From a virus, in IMG/VR virus record IMGVR_UViG_3300029319_009044, positions 62,001 to 126,000 of that record: 64,000 bases of DNA; one strand, given 5' to 3'. The notes under the pieces were generated by a model. The model was not told the DNA's origin. It saw nothing but the letters and a program-made list of their open reading frames with translations, and did no database searches. The position numbers and the translations under genes are program-made. Position 1 is the first letter of the stretch. The number at the start of each line of letters is the position of its first letter. This document shows, one piece after another, positions 8,151 through 16,949 of the stretch.

Positions 8151-8603
8151 TCAATCTTCCCATGGAAACTTAAAACCTTCTTCCCACATATACGAGTTAT
8201 CTACATACCTACTTCTTGGTCCATCAGGACCTTCAGCTCTAATTCGTTCACTCAATCTACGCATTTGTAATATCCATGATGTAGGTTCACTAATACTCTC
8301 TCTATTATCTTTATCTATACGCCAAAAGAAGTCAATAGTTCCGTAACGCTTGTCTTTAGATAAGCAATTATCAGGATAATCAATACCATCAATTGTATAC
8401 CATTTCTTTTTTTTCTTTTTAGTTTTCTGTATTCCTAAATTTTTTAAAGTCTTTATTCCAAGACCTTTTACCTTAAAAAGATCATCATTATTTCTAAAAG
8501 GTCTGAATCCCATTATTCTTGCAGCTGTGGTTCTACCTACTCCGGGTATTTTACACAGTTCTCTTCTATTCATCTTGTTAAAATCTTTATAATTCAGCTT
8601 CAT
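8151..8603 (-). CDS. Helix-hairpin-helix DNA-binding protein
   Basis: Residues 8-60 form two helix-hairpin-helix motifs of the ComEA type (CKIPGVGRTTAARIMGFRPF and LFKVKGLGIKTLKNLGI), followed by a lysine run. The C-terminal 80 residues are Trp/Arg-rich and not recognised. HhH pairs bind DNA backbone non-specifically, so a DNA-binding or nuclease-associated role is likely. It is divergent from the acidic late gene at 8621, only 17 nt away. Confidence 0.6.
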   Translation of the reverse strand: MKLNYKDFNKMNRRELCKIPGVGRTTAARIMGFRPFRNNDDLFKVKGLGIKTLKNLGIQKTKKKKKKWYTIDGIDYPDNCLSKDKRYGTIDFFWRIDKDNRESISEPTSWILQMRRLSERIRAEGPDGPRSRYVDNSYMWEEGFKFPWED

Positions 8604-8606
8604 AGA

Positions 8607-8614
8607 TATAAATA
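8607..8614 (+). promoter_or_regulatory. T4-type late promoter TATAAATA
   Basis: Exact match to the T4 late -10 octamer, ending 6 nt before the ATG at 8621. It marks the acidic protein as a late gene although its neighbours on the other strand are replication genes. Confidence 0.7.
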
Positions 8615-8620
8615 TATTAT

Positions 8621-9967
8621 ATGAGTTCCTTTAATATTTACGATAATTATAGCTCCTTTAATCATTTAATCAACAGAACTGAGTTATTAGAAGAAAAAAC
8701 TTACAAAGCAATGGTTAAAGGTGCTAATCTAGGACCAGAGCTTAAAAAATATAAGACAGAAGATGGTAAAGGTTTAAGTGCTACTTCAAGAATTAAAAAT
8801 CTTATTTTAATAAGTGCTTTAGTACGTATGGATATGTTGGATGAAGATGTAGCTAAAGCTTTAAGAAAGAAAGCTACTTCATCTACTTATATTACTAATA
8901 CACTAAAGGAACTCGCACCTAAGGTACATGCTGAATTATTTGATGGTGATAACCCGGGTAGTGAAAAAGTAGTAAAGTATGTTCAAGATAATATAGAACA
9001 GTTATTACCGTTTGCAGTAAAGAATGTTACTCGTGGAGAGTTTGAAATAAAGGAAGTTGATACAGAAGAGCCAGATGATAGTGAAGCTAAAGAGTTAGAA
9101 GATGAGGTATCTGATGAAGTTAAGATAGCTCAAGGCTTAATGAGTAGTGGTGCTGATCGAGTAAAGTTAGATTTTGATGATGTTGATGTAAACATTGAAG
9201 GGTTAAATAATAAGAATGAAGTAGCTGCTAAGGTTGTAGATTTAATTAATACTACTAATAACTTAAAAGCTGAACCTACAGGGGTTGGTCTTAATATAGA
9301 AGGACCGATCGGAGCATTTGGTTCCCAAACTGATATATCTGATATGTTAACTAGAATTATTACTAGTCATTTTCCTGATGTAAGTGAAAGTGAAGTTAAG
9401 GTTACTCTTAACACTAATGAAGAGGATTATGAAGAAGGCCCTGAGCCCATAGAGCCTGAAGGACCTACTAATGAGTACGAGGAAGATATAAATGATGTAG
9501 AGGAAGATGCAGAATATAAAGGAATAAAACAAAAGTTTTCACCAAAATATGCTAAGAAGGTTGAAGATGAGTTTAAGGATCATGTAAAGCTTAGAAAGGG
9601 TAATTTAGGTGTTAAGCTACCTCCTGGTAATAAAGATGAAATTGAAGATTACAAGAAAAGAGGATATGTTGAAGATAATGAGTTTGATGACTTTGATATT
9701 GGACCTCAGTCAGATGAAAATGTACCTGATGATTATGAAGAGGTTTTAAAAGCAATGATAACAAAAGATAAAGAGAATTTTGCTAAAAATATGATCGAAG
9801 ATGAAGAAGAACTTCAAGTTGAGAGTACTACTGCAGCTTACTTAACTGAGCAAAAGCAAAGTGACAAGCGTAATAAAAAAGCAGAAGTTAAAAATCAATC
9901 CTTTAAGGAAAGATATAAGCCTAAAACACATTGGCAGTTAGAAGAGCTTAGACGTTACGGTCTTTAA
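8621..9967 (+). CDS. Acidic late protein, 448 aa, possible capsid-internal protein
   Basis: No family recognised. The N-terminus has a helical stretch ending RTELLEE before a lysine, resembling a T4 gp21 cleavage site (hydrophobic-x-Glu). A helical domain follows to about residue 120, then a long Glu/Asp-rich region (140-380) and a basic C-terminus (RNKKAEVKNQSFKERYKPK). Near residue 293 it carries EEDAEYKG, an element shared with three proteins at 22-24 kb. A lone plus-strand gene behind a late octamer amid early minus-strand genes, it is likely virion-associated; this is inference. Confidence 0.7.
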   Translation: MSSFNIYDNYSSFNHLINRTELLEEKTYKAMVKGANLGPELKKYKTEDGKGLSATSRIKNLILISALVRMDMLDEDVAKALRKKATSSTYITNTLKELAPKVHAELFDGDNPGSEKVVKYVQDNIEQLLPFAVKNVTRGEFEIKEVDTEEPDDSEAKELEDEVSDEVKIAQGLMSSGADRVKLDFDDVDVNIEGLNNKNEVAAKVVDLINTTNNLKAEPTGVGLNIEGPIGAFGSQTDISDMLTRIITSHFPDVSESEVKVTLNTNEEDYEEGPEPIEPEGPTNEYEEDINDVEEDAEYKGIKQKFSPKYAKKVEDEFKDHVKLRKGNLGVKLPPGNKDEIEDYKKRGYVEDNEFDDFDIGPQSDENVPDDYEEVLKAMITKDKENFAKNMIEDEEELQVESTTAAYLTEQKQSDKRNKKAEVKNQSFKERYKPKTHWQLEELRRYGL

Positions 9968-10722
9968 GCGCATTTCTTACATTTGTTCTCATCATATAGT
10001 TTATCTATTTTATCTTGTTGAACATATGCTATAGGGTCTCTATAACCTGCACTTACAAAGCCTTTTACTCTCATACTACTTGATGGTGTAGTAGCATCTG
10101 CTAGTTTATCTTCTCTATCAGAATAACAAGTCCAGGTATCTCCAAACTTTACACCTAATCGAACACCTTCTTTAATAATTTCTTCTTTAGACATATCTAA
10201 TAGAGGTGCTTCTACTTTAATTCTATTCTCTCTATTAAGATCAGTTACATTATTAAGAGTATCAACAAACTCTTCACTACCATCCCAATAACCAGCAAGC
10301 GAATCAACTTGTGCTGCTCCATACCATACAGTATCAGCACCTACACTTTCTGCATAAGCAGAGCAAATAGATAAAAACATTAAGTTTCTAAACGGTACGT
10401 AAGATACAGGTTGAGCATCCCCAGCTATTTTACTAATATCAGGGTTATCAATATCGGTATTAGTTAAAGAAGATGTAGGAGCTATATCTCTAATATAATT
10501 TACATCAAGAACTTTATTAGTTACCTTTAAATTAAACCAACCACTAAACTGAACATTAAAGTTTGTTATCTGTTTCTTAACACAATCAAGCTCTCGTTTA
10601 TGTCTTTGACCGTAATCAAAGGTTACAGTATGTATTTCTTCAAAGCCTCTATCCTGTGCCATATACAACAGCACAGATGAGTCCATTCCTCCACTAAGAG
10701 TCAGTACTAGTTTCTTTTTCAT
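9964..10722 (-). CDS. queC: 7-cyano-7-deazaguanine synthase QueC (variant metal site)
   Basis: Converts 7-carboxy-7-deazaguanine to preQ0 with ATP and ammonia. The PP-loop LTLSGGMDSSVLL (8-20), FDYGQRH, YVPFRNLMFLS and VDSLAGYWDG are all present. The usual zinc site after TW(S/T)CY has a CxxC-x2-C cluster; here that segment is ADATTPSSSMR with no cysteine, while the extreme C-terminus ends CKKCA. Three cysteines could therefore form a rearranged site. With FolE2, QueD and QueE in the window the GTP-to-preQ0 route is complete. It overlaps uvsX by 29 nt and should be expressed with it. Confidence 0.88.
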   Translation of the reverse strand: MKKKLVLTLSGGMDSSVLLYMAQDRGFEEIHTVTFDYGQRHKRELDCVKKQITNFNVQFSGWFNLKVTNKVLDVNYIRDIAPTSSLTNTDIDNPDISKIAGDAQPVSYVPFRNLMFLSICSAYAESVGADTVWYGAAQVDSLAGYWDGSEEFVDTLNNVTDLNRENRIKVEAPLLDMSKEEIIKEGVRLGVKFGDTWTCYSDREDKLADATTPSSSMRVKGFVSAGYRDPIAYVQQDKIDKLYDENKCKKCA

Positions 10723-11824
10723 TAATTAAATTATCTAATTCACCTAATTCATCAGGTATTTCTTCTTCTTTATTACTATAAGACCATTCTTGGCTTATAC
10801 GTTTTTCAACTTTAGGTAAAATAGTATCTTCCCAAAGCTTAGTATCCTTTCTCCAATTTTTATAATAACCTAGCTTAGTACCATCTTCAAGCTGATAAGT
10901 AGCACCAGTTTGAATTACAGCACCTACACCAACAGCTAAGTCAACTAAACCGTAATATCTATCAAGACCAGAAGAGAAAGAGAGATACATTTCACCTTCT
11001 AAGTATTGCTTAATAAATCTATTCTTACGAGTAAGAGCTCTAATAATAATACCAGAGTATTTCTTTTGACCTACAGCTAACTCCCCGTCTACAGTCTTAC
11101 CACCGTCATCTTTCATTGGTTTACGAGCTAATTGTACAGTTACTGAAGGTAAATAGATACAAGACTTACCACCAGGCATATTCTTTTCAATAGAAGGAAA
11201 CAGAGCTGCGGGATCATCATAAACATGATTAGTACAAAGGATAGTAGTTTGAGTTACTGAACCTAAATTAGTACAAGTCTGCATTAACGTCTTCATAGCT
11301 CGAGCTTTAGTACCCATATCTGATGAAGTACTATCTTTACTCATACGAGTTAGTTCCAATTCAGATTGTAGGTTAGCAAGAGAGTCAATAGCTACGATAA
11401 ATTTACCTTCAAGACCTTTTTCTTTAACAGAAGTAAGAAACTTATACAACGAGTTTCTAGCTTGCTCAATGCTAGTACATGGAACATATTTTACCTTACT
11501 AATATCAAGACCAAGTCTTTCAGCGCCTTCAGGATCAATAGCATTTTCAGTATCAAAGATAACTGGAATAAGACCTTCTTCTTGAGCTTTAGCTAAAATC
11601 TTTTGAACAAACAATGACTTACCTGTCATAGACTCACCAGCAAGCATAGTTACTCTTCCCTTAGGAATACCACCATTAATAGAGCCAGAAATGATAGCGT
11701 TCAGTACATATGACCCTGTATCAATCCACTCTCCAACATGACTTAAAGTATTATTATCAAGGTAAGTAGCGAAAGGGTTAACTTTATCGATAGCGTCTAA
11801 AGCACTAGTAATATCTTTATCCAT
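10694..11824 (-). CDS. uvsX: Recombinase UvsX (RecA-like)
   Basis: Strand-exchange ATPase for recombination-dependent replication. Walker A is MLAGESMTGKSLF (about 60-70), followed by VIFDTENAIDPEGAERLG, Walker B FIVAIDSLANLQSE, the DNA-binding loop region with TKARAMKTLMQ, and QTTILCTNHVYDD. Length 376 matches T4 UvsX (391). The acidic C-terminal tail is typical. A promoter with 16-nt spacing sits 7 nt before the start, right behind the Hsp20 terminator, so uvsX-queC forms its own transcription unit. Confidence 0.93.
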   Translation of the reverse strand: MDKDITSALDAIDKVNPFATYLDNNTLSHVGEWIDTGSYVLNAIISGSINGGIPKGRVTMLAGESMTGKSLFVQKILAKAQEEGLIPVIFDTENAIDPEGAERLGLDISKVKYVPCTSIEQARNSLYKFLTSVKEKGLEGKFIVAIDSLANLQSELELTRMSKDSTSSDMGTKARAMKTLMQTCTNLGSVTQTTILCTNHVYDDPAALFPSIEKNMPGGKSCIYLPSVTVQLARKPMKDDGGKTVDGELAVGQKKYSGIIIRALTRKNRFIKQYLEGEMYLSFSSGLDRYYGLVDLAVGVGAVIQTGATYQLEDGTKLGYYKNWRKDTKLWEDTILPKVEKRISQEWSYSNKEEEIPDELGELDNLINEKETSTDS

Positions 11825-11831
11825 ATAGATG

Positions 11832-11859
11832 ATTATATAATATAAGTTTTAAATTTCAA
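11832..11859 (-). promoter_or_regulatory. Sigma70-type promoter for uvsX-queC
   Basis: Minus strand: TTGAAA, 16-nt spacer, TATAAT, then 7 nt to the uvsX ATG. Such spacing puts the predicted transcript start at or next to the A of the ATG. Confidence 0.65.
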
Positions 11860-11860
11860 T

Positions 11861-11891
11861 AAAAAAAGCCTCGGATTAATCCGAGGCTTTT
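11861..11891 (-). terminator. Intrinsic terminator after hsp20
   Basis: A perfect 20-nt self-complementary stem (arms GCCTCGGATT and AATCCGAGGC, 11868-11887) flanked by seven A on the plus strand, giving a U-tract on the minus strand. It lies 25 nt beyond the hsp20 stop and abuts the uvsX promoter. Confidence 0.85.
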
Positions 11892-11916
11892 AGTCGAGTT
11901 TTATCTCTGTTAATTG

Positions 11917-12327
11917 TTAAACTGTGTATGTTTTAATATACTCTTCTTTCTTTCTACGAGGTACATCTACCTCAAGAACTCCGTTAATATAAGTAAAGTT
12001 AATCTTATTAAGATCAAACTCTCTTCCAACTGAAAAGGATCTGTTATAAGTTTGTTCCTTTTCTCCGTCATGAGCTTTTACTTTACGCTTAGCTTTTATA
12101 TAAACTTCGCGTTGATCAGAGTCTGTAGAAAGATCTAAATCTTCTTTATTGACTCCTGGTAGATCAATCTGAACGCTAAGTGCATTCTCGTCTTGAGAAA
12201 AACGAACTTGATCTCCTGTTTTATATACTTCTTCCAGCTGGTGGAAGACTGGTGTTAGATTGAAAAATCCATCAAAGGCTCTTTCAATTTCTGCGATTGG
12301 ATTGTGTGTGTATTTAGTTAGTTTCAT
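11917..12327 (-). CDS. hsp20: Small heat-shock protein Hsp20
   Basis: Alpha-crystallin-domain holdase chaperone, common in T4-like marine phages. The domain spans roughly residues 40-130, with LSVQIDLPGVNKEDLDLS, YNRSFSVGREFDLNKINFTY and the signature NGVLEVDVPRRK. The protein ends KTYTV, without the usual I-x-I tail. An AATAAATA late-type octamer lies 8 nt upstream of the ATG and a strong terminator follows the stop, so it appears to be an independent late cassette inside an early block. Confidence 0.9.
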   Translation of the reverse strand: MKLTKYTHNPIAEIERAFDGFFNLTPVFHQLEEVYKTGDQVRFSQDENALSVQIDLPGVNKEDLDLSTDSDQREVYIKAKRKVKAHDGEKEQTYNRSFSVGREFDLNKINFTYINGVLEVDVPRRKKEEYIKTYTV

Positions 12328-12335
12328 AGTAAAAT

Positions 12336-12343
12336 TATTTATT
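12336..12343 (-). promoter_or_regulatory. Late-type octamer upstream of hsp20
   Basis: AATAAATA on the minus strand, ending 8 nt before the hsp20 ATG. Together with 54727-54734 it is one of two minus-strand examples noted in this window. Confidence 0.5.
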
Positions 12344-12368
12344 ACACAATACTGCTTTCTGCTACTAA

Positions 12369-12770
12369 TTAATTAGTAGCAGCAGTAGCAGTAGCTTCAA
12401 CGACTTCTTCTTCATCTTCGTCGTCAAACAGTTTTACAACTTCACCATCACCTACAGCTGGTTGAGTAAGCGGTGGTTTAGGATCATTAATATTTTCATA
12501 TTGCTGGATAATACGTTCATCAAGCTCTACATCTGAAATACTAATTGCGCTTTTTGAAAAAGTCCAATGATTCTTATCTTTATCTTTGAGAAATTCCATA
12601 AAGATATAAGGAAAGGATTGCACTTGAAGTTGGCCTGTTTGTTGATCAGGCTGTACGTGAATGATCACAGGATTAAAAAGAGTAATACTGTCTTTAGTAT
12701 CTTCTTTAACAACACCTAGTACAGTTCTACCAATGTGATCAACAATAGTTTTAATTTGTTTGTCTGCCAT
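12369..12770 (-). CDS. Conserved phage hypothetical protein with acidic tail, 133 aa
   Basis: The N-terminal 75 residues read as a small beta-barrel of the Sm-like kind found in T4-like marine phages (IVDHIGRTVLGVVKEDTKDSITLFNPVIIHV), then FPYIFMEFLKDK and a linker. The tail (KLFDDEDEEEVVEATATAATN) is strongly acidic. Function is unknown; an RNA- or protein-binding adaptor is possible. It has its own candidate promoter and lies between the polymerase region and hsp20. Confidence 0.6.
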   Translation of the reverse strand: MADKQIKTIVDHIGRTVLGVVKEDTKDSITLFNPVIIHVQPDQQTGQLQVQSFPYIFMEFLKDKDKNHWTFSKSAISISDVELDERIIQQYENINDPKPPLTQPAVGDGEVVKLFDDEDEEEVVEATATAATN

Positions 12771-12776
12771 GTCTTA

Positions 12777-12803
12777 ATTATAGTTAATTAAAATAAATTG
12801 CAA
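12777..12803 (-). promoter_or_regulatory. Sigma70-type promoter upstream of the 133-aa gene
   Basis: Minus strand: TTGCAA, 15-nt spacer, TATAAT, and 6 nt to the ATG at 12770. Confidence 0.5.
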
Positions 12804-13115
12804 CTATTGAAAACGTAAAGTATTTGCTATTTCAGTAGCTTGCTCTAGAGCCTCTTTACATTGTTTAGATAAGTAAGTAGATTTATCTTGTGCATGATCA
12901 AGAGTACTTCTCATTAAAAAAATCGCCCTTCTAATTTTTTCTAACTCTTCGTTATTGTTTGTACCTGAACCATTATCTGTTCCAACAATAACATTTCTTA
13001 AAATAGCTAATGTTTCCAAAATACCGTTAATTTTACCTCTATTAAATGCAGGATGTGCACGTGCTGTATTATCATCTTCAGGTCTGTCTGTATATCCGCC
13101 GGGTTGTAATGCCAT
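12804..13115 (-). CDS. Hypothetical helical protein, 103 aa
   Basis: Unrecognised. After a Pro/Gly/Asp-rich N-terminus it reads as three helices (INGILETLAILRNVIVG, NEELEKIRRAIFLMRSTLDHA, SKQCKEALEQATEIANTL), suggesting a small helical bundle or oligomer. It follows the polymerase gene by 8 nt and is probably co-transcribed with it. Confidence 0.55.
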   Translation of the reverse strand: MALQPGGYTDRPEDDNTARAHPAFNRGKINGILETLAILRNVIVGTDNGSGTNNNEELEKIRRAIFLMRSTLDHAQDKSTYLSKQCKEALEQATEIANTLRFQ

Positions 13116-13123
13116 GTGTCTAT

Positions 13124-15697
13124 TTAAGCAAAGAGGTCAAATAATTCAACTTGTACATTTTCCGCAGGCTTTCTTATCTTCCAGCCAACACAATCATAGA
13201 AACGTTCAATACCTTGAAAGAGAATCTTTTCAAACATCTTATCATAATCAATTTTAAAGATATCGTTAAACTCTTTCGGATAGTCATACTTGAATCCAAT
13301 ACTATCTAAACCATACTTATTAGGTTTTTCAACATACATATATCTTACCTTATCACCAGATCCGAGATCTTCATATCTGTTACCAGTATTGAGTTTATCT
13401 AATAGTAAGTTATAGAAGTAAGCAGACTTAACATGAATAGGCATGCTCTTTACAGTATTAAACTCATTACAAGCTACTGCATACTTTTCATACCCTTTTA
13501 CACCCATAACAAAAGCTAACTCTTCAGGAGTAAGCTTCTTAAAAATATCATAAGTTTTATTTAACACTCTATTAGTCTCCGTAAGAGACTGAGTACTAAG
13601 CATAGTCTCAATAATTTTCTTAGCATAAGGTTTAATAGCATTAGGCATAGTAGTACGTACTACTTCAACCCCAGTATACTTAAATTTATTTTCTTTAATA
13701 CCTTCGTCATCTAAAATATGCATCACATATCTTTTCTTCTGCAAGAATACTCCCACATCGGCAATGCATTCCCGTTTAAATACAAATCGACTATCTTGAG
13801 ATAATAAAGACTTTTTAGCCCATTCATGAACTCCTTCATTAAGATAGTTCTCAATCTCCTGAATCTTATCATGCGTATCTTGATGCACATCACTCCCGTC
13901 TAAAAAGTTTAAGCCCTTATTAACAAGAGGTGTAATAGAAACATAGGAAGAATCCGTATCATTATATATAATACAACCTTCAAGTTCTCTATCAGAGATA
14001 TCAGGGATTTCTTTTTTGATAAATTCCTTAATAAGCTCATTTGAATATTTAATAACTGCTTGACCAGTTAGCGTTACTGACGAAGCAATATCATCATCAC
14101 CAATAGGAGCATTTTTATTACCCATATAACCATAACAAGAGTTAATAAGAATTTTAATAACCATTTGCGAAGTATTAAGTCTTTCTACTTCATATTTAGC
14201 TTCAATATATTCAGGAGTATCTTTCTTAAGTTTCTTAAGTTTAGTTTTAGCCTTAAAAAGCTCTTTTTTAATAATTACACGTTGATTATAATAGTACTCT
14301 AAAAACTCGGGTATAATACCTTTTTTCTTTTGCGTAAATAAAAAACCAGCCTTAGACAAAGCACACTGCTCATCTTTTAAGAACTTAGCAAATGCAGGTC
14401 TATCAAGTTCGAACAACTTACCACTTACATGCTGTATAACTACTTTTTTATCAGTAGTATTTTCTACTTTACCTACTTTAGTTTCAGGCGAAGTATTTAA
14501 AGATATCATCACATTAGGATATAGAGAGTTAGCATCAAAAGAAACTATATGATTCTTAAATCCGTTCTTAGGTTCAGCAACATAAGCACCAGGATTTTTA
14601 CCAGTATCAGCATTACGTAAAAATGTAGCAATAACTTCACCTCGTTTTCTAGCTTTTATACATAGCGCACCATTAATTACTTGAATCGTACCCATCGCAC
14701 CTTCAAGCGTAGTTAAACCTACGTAAGATAATTTTCGTAGTAAAGGAACGTATTGTAGTTTTTCTTCTAAACGAACTAACAAATTAACGTCTTGAATATT
14801 ATAATCAATAAAAGTATCCCAGTCTTCATCAGATAAAGTAGCCAAGTTACTGTCACCATAGTCAATCTTTCGTTGACCTAATTCTACTTCACCAATAGCA
14901 TCAAGTTTATAAGACTCTCTAAGTTTAAGACAAAATCGCTTGTATACATCTAGATAATCTAAACATGCAACTCCGTCAATATAGTAACGTTTTTGCTCTT
15001 TACCAAACTTACCTTTTATAGCTCTAAAATGAACCCTACCTAAAGGTGAAAGTCTATTAACATAATCTTGACCTAAGATTCTTTCAATACGGTTAATAAT
15101 ATAAGGTATATCAAAAAATTCAGAGTTCCAACCACTTAAGATATCCGGGTAATCGCTTTCGAGATATTCAATAAATTTAATAAACATCTCACGTTCATCT
15201 CTACAATGAACGTAATTAAGATTATCAGCTCCTTTACCATTATAAGGCTTGATACCAAATGTATGAAACTTTTTACTAAAATTATCATAACAAGTTATTA
15301 CATTTACTACATGAGTAGGATCTTCAGGATCAGGAAATGTATCTGGAGAATAAGTCTCAATATCAAGTAAACACGTTTTAAGAGGGTGTGAACTAAACTC
15401 TTCTTGTTCGTTTTGCTCCCAATATAAATCAAGCAAGAACTGCTGAGCCGGGGGCATATTTTCAAATACTCTCTTAACGTTAGATTCTCTTACAAATCGT
15501 GACCTATCATAACTAGTATTAAACTTACGTTTTCTAATCTTAGTACCATATATTGATGTCTTATCTCCAGAGGGATTTTCTAAATACAAATAAGGTTCAA
15601 ACGAACATTCATGCATTACTCGTTTACCATCAGTATCCCAAGTAAATAGATTTACACTTCTATTTCTACCGTTATAAACAACATTACGATACGACAT
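13124..15697 (-). CDS. 43: DNA polymerase gp43 (family B)
   Basis: Replicative polymerase with proofreading. Exonuclease motifs are LLDIETYSPD (Exo I), GWNSEFFDIPYI (Exo II) and YNIQDVNLL (Exo III). Polymerase motif A is FDANSLYPNVMISL, motif B includes KILINSCYGYMGN, and motif C is YNDTDS. At 857 aa it is slightly shorter than T4 gp43 (898). The C-terminus QVELFDLFA matches the clamp-binding tail of T4-group polymerases. A perfect 22-nt palindrome (15698-15719) directly precedes the ATG. Confidence 0.95.
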   Translation of the reverse strand: MSYRNVVYNGRNRSVNLFTWDTDGKRVMHECSFEPYLYLENPSGDKTSIYGTKIRKRKFNTSYDRSRFVRESNVKRVFENMPPAQQFLLDLYWEQNEQEEFSSHPLKTCLLDIETYSPDTFPDPEDPTHVVNVITCYDNFSKKFHTFGIKPYNGKGADNLNYVHCRDEREMFIKFIEYLESDYPDILSGWNSEFFDIPYIINRIERILGQDYVNRLSPLGRVHFRAIKGKFGKEQKRYYIDGVACLDYLDVYKRFCLKLRESYKLDAIGEVELGQRKIDYGDSNLATLSDEDWDTFIDYNIQDVNLLVRLEEKLQYVPLLRKLSYVGLTTLEGAMGTIQVINGALCIKARKRGEVIATFLRNADTGKNPGAYVAEPKNGFKNHIVSFDANSLYPNVMISLNTSPETKVGKVENTTDKKVVIQHVSGKLFELDRPAFAKFLKDEQCALSKAGFLFTQKKKGIIPEFLEYYYNQRVIIKKELFKAKTKLKKLKKDTPEYIEAKYEVERLNTSQMVIKILINSCYGYMGNKNAPIGDDDIASSVTLTGQAVIKYSNELIKEFIKKEIPDISDRELEGCIIYNDTDSSYVSITPLVNKGLNFLDGSDVHQDTHDKIQEIENYLNEGVHEWAKKSLLSQDSRFVFKRECIADVGVFLQKKRYVMHILDDEGIKENKFKYTGVEVVRTTMPNAIKPYAKKIIETMLSTQSLTETNRVLNKTYDIFKKLTPEELAFVMGVKGYEKYAVACNEFNTVKSMPIHVKSAYFYNLLLDKLNTGNRYEDLGSGDKVRYMYVEKPNKYGLDSIGFKYDYPKEFNDIFKIDYDKMFEKILFQGIERFYDCVGWKIRKPAENVQVELFDLFA

Positions 15698-15732
15698 CTA
15701 TCTTATTATAATAAGATAGTTCCTAATTCCAC
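15698..15732 (-). promoter_or_regulatory. gp43 start-site palindrome and overlapping promoter
   Basis: The 22-nt palindrome at 15698-15719 has 11-nt arms (CTATCTTATTA and its complement) and touches the polymerase ATG. A TATAAT box sits in its centre, 7 nt before the ATG, with a TGGAAT/GTGGAA -35-like box 15-16 nt upstream. T4 gp43 represses its own translation by binding a hairpin at its start; this element is placed to do something similar or to act as an operator. The role is inference. Confidence 0.5.
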
Positions 15733-16937
15733 TTATTTAAAAATTTTCTTTCTGGGCTTCCCCACGGTGTATTTAGAGCTTCAAGGTGACAGCCAATATT
15801 TTCATCTATCTCTAATATTCTTTTTTCACCTATTCTTCTTAATCTATGAATATTTTGTATATACTTATTTTTCTTTCTAAGAGTACGTTCTATTTTATCT
15901 GCAAACTCTTCAACAGTATCAAATCTTAATTGCTTCGGAGCTGTAAAATATGTTTCAATGTTTTGACATAAACAAGGTATACCTAAAGTACATGCTTCAA
16001 TAAATTTAATATCAGATTTAGCTTTATTAAAATCATTAGGTAATAAAGGTGCAACCATTAATTGTGCATCTAAATTAGCAATAAAATATGGATACTTTAA
16101 TAATTGCTGCCAAGGATAAAACTCTATTTTTCTATCTTGTACTAAATCTACTAATTGGGGTGGAAAAGCACCAACGAAAATCCATTGATACTTATTAACT
16201 GTTTTTCTAATATAATCTCTTACCCCTGCTAAATCATCATTACCACCTACTTTATTATCAACATCATAATGTGCACCAGACCCAGTATATAATATTCTAG
16301 GTTTCTTTTTATTATTTTCATATGCTCTTTCAACCTTACTAGGGTTAAATAATTGACCCATCCAACTATTAGGAACAAAATTAGGTATAACTGTTATTTT
16401 TTGCTGGCCGGTCTTTTCAATATATAGCTGTTTCATAAAGTCACATGTAACAGTTACCTCATCAACCATATTAATTATATCTATACAATTTTGACGTACT
16501 TCATCATTATCAAACGCAAATTTAAATTTATTGTAATCGGGTATTACTTCTCTAAATACAACATCATCGACTTCATATATAATTTTAAAATCATGTTCTT
16601 TTTGTACTTCTTTAAGAAACTTTACAAATTCTTTCTGGGATGAGGAAGCCTGTCGTTGTAGCTTTACACACTTTACACCGGTATACCAAGGAGGCTGCGT
16701 AACCATAGCTGTGGTAGATTGTGACATTCCATCACCTCTAGCATTTATTACTGCTTCTGGCCATAAAATTCTCCAATGACCACAACCTGAATAATCAGCT
16801 AAATAATTTACATATCTAGGTAAATTAGCCTCGTTAGGTACAGGTATATCTTTAGGTTTTTCAGGTTCAATCTGAACGTGATTAACAGCGTATGGAGACG
16901 CAATAGGTGTAGGAAAAGGCGACGGACCTGTAATCAT
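15723..16937 (-). CDS. GT-B fold glycosyltransferase
   Basis: Putative family-4-like glycosyltransferase of 404 aa. A proline-rich N-terminus (1-40) precedes the domains. The N-domain contains FKIIYEVDDVVF, and the C-domain contains KKPRILYTGSGAHYD, WIFVGAFP and the donor-binding segment SDIKFIEACTLGIPCLCQNI, where the E-x7-E-type pattern of retaining GT-B enzymes is expected. It is embedded between polymerase and gp46, far from the main glycan cluster. The acceptor (virion protein, DNA base or host glycan) is unknown. Confidence 0.7.
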   Translation of the reverse strand: MITGPSPFPTPIASPYAVNHVQIEPEKPKDIPVPNEANLPRYVNYLADYSGCGHWRILWPEAVINARGDGMSQSTTAMVTQPPWYTGVKCVKLQRQASSSQKEFVKFLKEVQKEHDFKIIYEVDDVVFREVIPDYNKFKFAFDNDEVRQNCIDIINMVDEVTVTCDFMKQLYIEKTGQQKITVIPNFVPNSWMGQLFNPSKVERAYENNKKKPRILYTGSGAHYDVDNKVGGNDDLAGVRDYIRKTVNKYQWIFVGAFPPQLVDLVQDRKIEFYPWQQLLKYPYFIANLDAQLMVAPLLPNDFNKAKSDIKFIEACTLGIPCLCQNIETYFTAPKQLRFDTVEEFADKIERTLRKKNKYIQNIHRLRRIGEKRILEIDENIGCHLEALNTPWGSPERKFLNKWN

Positions 16938-16949
16938 AATATATATAGT

